A stretch of DNA of 64,000 nucleotides from Larus michahellis (lineage: Eukaryota > Chordata > Aves > Charadriiformes > Laridae). The notes beneath the pieces were generated by a model that ran no database searches, was not told the origin of the DNA, and worked only from the letters and a program-made list of their open reading frames with translations. Numbering within the stretch: position 1 is the first letter of the stretch; every line of letters starts with the position of its first letter. Shown in pieces: positions 39,901-48,900 of this stretch. The stretch spans positions 102,330,301 to 102,394,300 of the forward strand of contig NC_133896.1 of assembly GCF_964199755.1 (NCBI RefSeq). The letters are read 5' to 3'. The position numbers and the translations under genes are program-made.

Positions 39901-42900
39901 GCATCCCTCACTCCTAGCGGGGGACTGGAATAGTATATAATAGCTGATATTACACCTGACAAAAAAAAGGAAGGTGAGTTTTATGGAGCACAAGGCTAGA
40001 ATTTATAACCCACTGCATAGTTTGACAGCATTTAATAAACTCACAGACAAAGCATGAGCTGAGATAGTAGAAATTCTACAGAAATCACCTGTTCCTGAAG
40101 CCAGCGGCAATGGGACATTTCTACTTTTATAAATAAAAATAGAAAAATTCATAACAATGTGGAGCTGAACTAATGAAATTAATATGACAAAGCCATTTTG
40201 AAGAACGCTGAAACAATGGGTATAGAGACCAGCTTGTGTATAGGAAGCCCAGTGAAGCAATTCCAAACGAGTTATTTGAAGCAAACTGAACTGATGCTAA
40301 AAGACGAAGATGAAATTACAGTATCTATTGAGATCTACATTAGAGATGCCGAGAAGCTTTCTGGAGAAAAGAAAAAGATACAAACAGGCAACAATGGAAC
40401 TATGTACTTGCACTGAAAATGACAGTCCTGTAATAAAGAAGATGGCTTGTTCGAGGGCAGACTGTTGCTACACAGCAAGAACATGGGGCACACAGAAAAT
40501 GCAGACTGCAGGTAAAGCAAAACTCTCTTTGTAGGGAAACATGAGGGAAAAAAAGATTAATTAATCTTGCTCTGAAAATGGTATCAAATCTCATTAGTCT
40601 TGGAAAGGATGATGTCATCTAGATTTCTTTAAAAGTGAAAAAGAGGTAGCTTTTTGACAGAGTTTGAAAGTGGCAGTTGCTCTTTTATTTAATTAAAAAA
40701 ACCCAAAACCGCACAGCAGGGTGGTCAGGAACTTGATATAAAATAATAGCAGAAAAGTAAAATGATAAAGATGACATTCTCTTTCTCTTGGGTATTGTGA
40801 AAGCAGCAGTAACTCAGCTGGAGGCAGCAGATGCTAAATCCCTGTTTTGTGAAACAAAGAGGTCGCACATCTTTCCACTCTGATAGATTTAATTGAATGC
40901 TACCTGTTTGAAGTGTAAGACAAAAAAGACAACTGCGAGCACTTGAAGTAACAAATGTTAGGTTTTAAATGCATTTGAATAAAAAGCTTACCTACAGATT
41001 ATTTTTTTTATCTAAAAGTTGCATCATCTTTGCCAATTAACTTTTTGTCTTTTCCTCTTGATTTTTTAATCCGCTCTGACTCACTCCAGCACATTTCTTT
41101 TTTCCTTCCTCAGCAATTTCTGACTGCCATTTACTGTGAAAAATGCCATTTCTCTCTCCTGCGTGACTCAGCTTGTGCCTCTGAACTTTGCCCTGTCTTG
41201 CTCTTCTTCCATCCCCTTCCTTCTCTGCACTTCACTGCTATCAGATGCTGTGTCCTACCAGTGCTGAGTGAGATGGAGATCTGCCACTGCTCCTTCCAGT
41301 TGCAGACGGGAGCTAGAGGAGCACAGAACGCACCATTGCAGGCATTCCCATGTCCCAGCCTAGCCAGCTGACTTAAGAACACTTTCATTCCCCCTATCCT
41401 GCCATCTCCCTCTGTTAACTTCATTGCCAGCTCCCCACACGCACATGGCTACTCCTCATCTCCAGCCAGCTTCAGAGTCCATTTATTTCTGTTAAGGGAG
41501 ATGTGACCTACCTCCCAGCTCAGGCAGACCTTGGTGAAATGTTTTCAGAGGGACTCCCTAGGCTGCCCAAATGGAAGAGTCATTTGGACAAGAAACAAAA
41601 TTATAAAAAGAGGAGGTTATCCTCCAGGAAGAGCTGGAATGGCCTATCCTGGTCAGAAATTTTACCCTATGAAGGCTTTAACTTTTCTTTTTTTTTTCAA
41701 GTCCAAAACTGTGAGGTCCCAAGGATCACCATCTTCTCCCTGTGGCCCACCCTACACTTTTCTAACTGTTTGAACGTTTAGCTTCTAAATTCTGCACTCC
41801 TTCTCCTATGCTGGTTACAAGGAGGAGGACCAAGCTAGCCTTTCCTCCTCCTGTGTCTTCATCAGAATGGTAGCTTGGTTTTAAGGACTGTTTTTCTCTT
41901 CTTCATAAACCAGAAAGCTCTTGCCCCAGTGAGGCAAGTTTCTAGTAGGACACAACTTCTAATCTCCCTGCCTGAGAGAAGAGGACTCACCAAATTCTTC
42001 CTAACTAACTCAAGCACGGGAATGAGGAAAAGAGATGTCATCGCTACTTTCTATGGCATTTTAACCATGCTATACACAGCAAAGTATGTAGGAATATACA
42101 TACAATTGTTTAATAATTGAAAAAACTGATCAAGCACTGGCACAACTTTGTTAGTTCATAATCGCATTCCTTGTGTGCCTGCTACTATGTTTTTACAAGC
42201 AATTAATTCCTTGGGTTTGTGTATGGATTTAAAACTGAAACACAAGGCAGTAACCATTTAAAAATACATCTATAGAAGCCTATTATGTCTGATTCCTTTT
42301 TGTACTACTGCTTCATTATTCCTGACATGGAGATTATGAGTGAAGCACAATGAACCATGTCCTGGTGATGAGATAAGCAATTGTGCTTATCTTAGTTGTG
42401 TGCGCTATTTTGTGTGCCCAGGCTATTTTTTTTGCCATTAAACTAACCACTTCCAGATGTGATTTTGTGGGTGTTGTTAGCCACACACGCTCCAGTGCAC
42501 CAGTATGTATAAATAACCAGCAGACCGTGCATAATGAAATAACAAGTCTTATACTTCCCACAGAACCATTTGAAGTGCAGTTGTTTTCATGTTAGTGATT
42601 ATGGGAAGTGCTCTGAGATACCGACTTTACGTTTTCCATTTGGAAGTTAAAGACTTAACACAATGACGGCCCACTCCTGAAGCTGTTATTTTCATCAAGG
42701 TTTCTAGTTGCCAAAGAGATGCAGCCTCCTTTGTCAGGTGAGTAAGTCAGGAATACTTTCTTTTTGTAGCTATTGCAAATTCACTGATTTTCCTGAACTC
42801 AGGGCTGGCAAAGAGCTTGGGCTGTGCTTTGCCTTGTGGGCATCAGGGAACTCCAAGGGGACTAACAACCTCTGATTAAGGGCAGAGAAACTGTTAAACT

Positions 42901-45900
42901 GTTAACTTTAAGTGGCCTTACTAGAACTGAAGGGAAAGAGGCCTCTCATACAGGGACAATCTGGGAGATCAATGAAATGTTCTGACTCCAGCTGGGAGAA
43001 ATAAATAGAAAAGAAACTCCTCAACTTTTGCATGCTGATAACCAGGGGAGGAAAGAGGGGGGAAAAACAAACAAATACTTAATTTTGAAATTTTAAAAAT
43101 ACTTGATTTTCAACTGTCTGTAGCTACCATTAGTTTAAATTTATAAAAAGTAATTTTCAATTTAAGTTAATAAAGTCTTGTTTCAAGAGTCCCCAGAGTA
43201 GTATTTAGTAGTATTAAGGGTAGCATTAACCCCCATCCCAACAACATTTTGATGCCACAGTCAGTTTTCATGAAGGATTTCAGCTTAGACAAATTGGATT
43301 TTTTACAGTTAATGATGTTACGTATACCTCCTTACACAACTCTAAATCCCAGCTTCCTGTTTTTATCTGCCTACACAGCACAGCTATTTGGAAGAACTTT
43401 GGATATTAAAACATCCTTTTTTCTGTTCTTTTTTCTTTTTTTCTCCCCCCCCTGCAATAAAATTCAGAGTTAAGCATTTTGGAAGAGGGAGAACTGAGCC
43501 AATGGAGAGAGACACCAGTAATCATTTAATTAAAAGGAGAGGCTGTCTTCCTTAATTAGGTACCATTGTTTTGATTCAACATGATCTCCTCCTTGGTGTC
43601 TGAAGTCTTCCCCAAACTGAGCCAGACACTGAGCAACTTGCATCTCCTAGCGGCTCCGGTTAGCAAAGCAAGGGTTTGTTGCGGTTGCTAAAGAGCACGG
43701 TGATATTTCTGTCTGGTGATTTATTTCCATCTCTTTATACCTGTCTCTTAATTTTGTTAATTTGATTTTTTGTTTGTTTTATATTTCACTTATTTCTTCC
43801 TCCTCCTGGAGGGCTGGTATCTACTTTTCTTATTTTTGCCTGTTCCTGTTTTTGACTGTACATTTTCCACTGCATTTATTGATTCTTTCCATTTATCTTT
43901 CAGAAGAAGTAACACAGTCTTCTGATTTCTGATCTATGCAATAATTCAAGTCTACCTTCCTTCCGTTGCTGAGCTTTAAAGGCTTTTTTTAAGGGGCGGA
44001 TACGGAAGCAAAACAGCTGTATCACTCTTTTACAAACTTTACAAATAAGAATAAAAATGGTGATAAAAAAATAAACTAAAATAAAAAAAAAACAAAACAA
44101 AAAACCAAAAACAAACCAGAAAAAGATTCATTGTAACTGTCCAAAAATGCAGCTCAATAGATCTGAAGAGACTTAGCTTTGGAAATGGTGGGGGAAATGA
44201 TTTTTAAAAAAGAGAGGGAAGACAGAAATAGTCACACAACCTTCCAATAGCGAAAGAAGGGACCATGAGGGTTTTAGGACTCTTTCCCAGTCCTACCTAG
44301 AAGGAATCAATCTTGTTTAGTAGATTTTTTTAAGAGCTCTTCTCTTAAGCAACCTAAATGACATTGAAAACAGTCCAGCAAATCCAGTTTTCTCAGTTTA
44401 AGTAATGCTGCACAGCTGCTGGAAACTAATGAGAAAAAAGCCAATTCCTGGTTACCCAACACTTCTTATTTGCTATCACTAGGCCAAAGTCCTCTACTCT
44501 TCATGCTAACACACACATTTTATGGTGAAAATAGTCCAAGAAAATTTCTTACCTGATTCTTGTCAAAGATGTGAAACACCTGCTCAACATATTGGTTCGC
44601 CTGAGGGGTCATGTCACGTAAACCCAGTATTTTCTTAAACTCATAGAGAGTAAGTTGCCCAGAGGGGCAGTATTTCAGAAATTTCTGGTACCATTGACTG
44701 TTGTCTATTGCAGCAACATCAACTGATTCCCCAGCACCCATCGCAGCATCTACCCTTCCTCTCCATCCATGCCACACTGTTTGCCTTTGCGCAGTGCTCC
44801 TATGTGCCCTGGCTCACCTCCAGCTAGAATACGCCAACAAACTAGGAGCTGCAAAATTACCATAAACCTCTTAAAGATCCCTGCAGATCTGGATTAGGCA
44901 AAAATAGAAACTGCACAGGATCATCCTTCATGATCTGTATGAACGCAAGCAGGCCTACGAATAGCTGGGTGCTTCTCTCTGGCCAGAGCTACTTCAACAC
45001 CTCAGTGTGTTCCCAGGGCTCAACCTGCTTCTGCAGAGGCTCTTACAAAACACGAAATTTGTGCTCATGTTGTGCAAGATCCTATGTCAGGTTTGCAGCC
45101 TCGCTACATGTGCCAGACTTACAGTGCTTTGCACTGAAAATGCTCTGGCTAAGATGACTTTGAATGCTTCCCAAACCGTGAAATGGCGTTGCTGTGCTTT
45201 GTTTGGAGGGCTTTGCATTCAGCCCCTTGGAAAACAGGGAGAATCATAAATCCTGCAAAATACTAACGATGTGTATGGTGGCTCTGGTGCGTGCCAGGAA
45301 GTGTTCATCCAGCTGAAGGAAGATATATAAACAGACCATACAGAATCATAACGTTAGCAGAAAACAGATATTCTGATAATGTCTCACAGGAAATATCAGG
45401 TTATTTAAATACAAAAACTGGTGAAATTCACAGACTAGAACCTGAGGAAAGGATATAAATCAGAGCTAGAGAAACTCAGGAAGGGGACTTTTTAACTGAA
45501 GGCAGACTCTTCATGACTCTCCAATTAAAAGTACGTACTTTGAATTTGACTTAACGTTTCATCTCAAGCAAGCATGTGATAAATACTTTTCATATAATCT
45601 TAAGGTAAGACTAACTTGGAACATGTCCTTATTTATATAATTCTGAAACAGTAGGAGTGTGGGGAGGCACTAAAAAGTAATCATATTGCTTCGTTTGCAT
45701 AATCCACTTAGCACACGCATTCTGTTCACAGTCTCAGGGATGGGTTTTCAGATAATACAGTGATATAAATTTGAATATTTAAAGCATGGCACTTTCAGTA
45801 TCATAGAAACTGGAAGCTAACAGAGGCACCTTCATCAATTTCAGGTCCAGGGAGAAGCTTGCAGCACCAAAGTCTGCTATTTGCTTGAAATCTCACTTCC

Positions 45901-48900
45901 TAAATGCCGAATACATGCTGCAAGAGATTAAATCTCAAATTCTTTTCCTCATCTAGTGATGTCAAAGACCTGGCAGTGATTTTTACCCATCATGGCAGTA
46001 GACAAAATCTGATCCTCTAACAGAAGAAAAAATAACATATAAACTTCAGAAAAAAAAAGAAAACTAACGCTGCAATTTTCAACTTCAAAATTTAATTGCA
46101 TTGCAGTGGGCAAGTTGTTATGACACTTCATAAGCTTGACTTACGTGTAGTTTCTTGTCTTGTTTTCATCTGGGATAGAGTTAATTTTCTTCCTAGTAGC
46201 TGCTGTGTTTTGGACTTAGTATGAGAATAATGTTGATAACACATACTGTTTTAGTTGTTGCTAAGTAATGCTTATATTAAGTCAAGGACTTTTTCAGCTT
46301 CCCATAGAAGCTGGGAGGGAGCACAGACAGGACAAGCTGGCCAAAGGAATATTCCATACCATAGACATCATGCTCAGTACAGGAATGGGGGTTGGCCAGG
46401 GGACAGGAATCCACGATCACTGCCTGGGATGGGCTGGGCAACCAATTACCAGGTGGTGAGCAATTGTATTGCATCACTCATTTTGTATTTTTGTATTTGT
46501 ATTTTACCATTATTATTATTATTTTCTCTTCCATTGCTGTTCTATTAAACTGTCTTTGTCTCAACCCATGAGGTTTTTTCCTTTTTCTCCCTCTTCTCCC
46601 TGTCCTACTCGGGGGGAGCGGGGAGTGAATGAATGGCTGTGTGGTTCTGGTCGCCGTCTGGGGTTAAACCACGACATTTCTGTCACAAAAAAAATTATAC
46701 CTGCTTATTCTGTTAAGAAAGAGTTAAATAGTTTCCATGGACCAAATCAGGTAGGTTGTTGTTCCACTGAAGAGGATGTAGAAACTTTGTTCATCTAACC
46801 TGCAAAGAGCTGAGTCATCTTGAAATAAGCTCCTTCAGCTCTAATAAGCGTGTAAAGGATTCTTGAGCTGGATTTCTGTATTAAGACCAGAATCCAGAAG
46901 ACAAATGAGTTTTGATTGTACTACACGTAAGTCACGCTCTTGTTAGAGAAGTGTCGATATAGTCAGAATGATCAAGAATAGTATGAGGGTACTGTTACGG
47001 AGAAAGCTGGTGCCAAGCTGTAAAAATCCCATATGCGTTAACGCTTGGCAAGCTGGTATACCAACAGCTCATTATTCTTCTTACGTAAATTGGTTCCCTA
47101 AGCCAGCCTGAAGCCGCTTAGAATGACTTCACAGGAAACATACGTTACAGCAATTAAATATACACATCATATCAAACTAAACAGATGTGGTGTGAATACC
47201 AAAGGGGAAGCTTATGAAATCCCGGCATGCGGCTCGAGAGGTCCTGGTCCTCGTTTGCCACAGGGTTTTCACTGAGGCTTTTACAAGACTTTATTTAAGG
47301 CAAGAGAAAAATCAAACTGAGCTACAGCTTATCTAGATGCTCTGTGTTGTATCTGACTCTTCTAGTTATACTGTTGCCGTTTCATTAAAAATTATACTGT
47401 TGCTATTTAATCAAAAATTGATTTTTTTTCCTATTATTAAAAATGAGAAAGTAAACCAACCAGGTACGACATTATGGTTTGTTTGATTAATTTCTCTAAG
47501 TTTTTAAGTGTTTCCAGACACTATAGTATACAAATAGTTTGGACAAGATAAAAAAACTTGCCAGCCTTTTATCTGGGAGTAGATGCCACATTCTTCGTAT
47601 TATTTCCCATTGCAAAGGATACAGACTAGGTATAGGTATAGGTATGTACAGACAGTCCCAGGTATATGACTATTCTAAATGTGCCATTCGACTCCTGCCT
47701 TCTAAAATAACTTTTCCTGGGCCTATTGCTGCAACAGCTCAATTAAGAAAATATACAATAAAATCTATGCCTCAGATTACAGTAGCTAATGGAGGATTGT
47801 TACAGCATCTCGCAGAACTGGAAATGAGTATCAGATCTTTAGTGGCAGCTCATTATTAAATAATGAAGTTATAAGCCAAGCATAAGCAGTTTTTATAGTG
47901 GATTTTATGAAGCCCTAAAGGCCAAGTCATTGTTTAATTTCATTAAAATGGGGGGAAGACTTCCAAATGGATAAAACATTGAAACATCTTTTTCTGTCTA
48001 ATGTGGAACATTAATTAAACAAGCTCTTCTGGGAACAGCAAAACAAAAGCCTAGATTTGTACAGACTCTGTCTTTTGTCCCGTGAATCTCCTCACCCTAG
48101 TACCCCAGCTCCACCCGGTATCCTCACCAGGCAAAAGGGAACAAGTGCCTGATTATTTTGCCAGCCAGCTGTTGCCTTAAACAATGAATAAAAACTGAAT
48201 TCTGCACGAGTGGTGCATTCATTATGGTTGTGTCCTTGCCACCCAGCTGCCGTTGTTATGAAAACTTTAGAAACTAATTATCTGAAATGCCTACTCTTTA
48301 CAATGTCATTGAAATATGCCAATTGATTTAAAAGTTGTGGGGAAACAGGACAAGGGGATCAGATCCTGATGGATAGGACTGTGTAACAGTTAAACTCTGA
48401 TGGGTGTATAACCTGACAAATTTAAGGGCATGTGTCTTAATATCCATCAGATAACTTGACCGAGCTACTGCCTGGGTGCTAAGCTAGTTGTACTGGGAGG
48501 GAGGCACTGTGATTAGTAACTTGTAAAAAAACAACCAACAAAAAGACAACACCACCCCTGCCCCCCCGCAAAAAACCCAAACCCACAAACCAACCTGAAA
48601 CTTCAGAAACCTCCCCACCTTTTTGGTTTGGAGCTCTTTCCCTATTTAGACAGGTCTCAGGTTCTTAATAATAACTTAATATATCTTAATATCGAATGAC
48701 TAGCTATTTTCGCAAAATAGTTTTACCTTACAGAAAGGTACTCTAAAGAAACTAGATATGGAAAATTATTCTTCACAAGTATATAAAAAGCAAACGCCAG
48801 TGTCTATATGCACATTCTCAATACAATAAGTAATATAAACACGTGAAGAAAACTGTTAGTTTTAATTACACGAAGTATTACAAGGACTACAAATTACAGA

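Noticed and set aside
44742..44777. N-terminal extension of exon 1B from an upstream in-frame codon at 44777
   Set aside because: The codon there is GTG, not ATG, and the extension would remove the myristoylation glycine.
47539..47859. 106-codon plus-strand frame
   Set aside because: No similarity recognised and no flanking retroviral or LINE landmarks.
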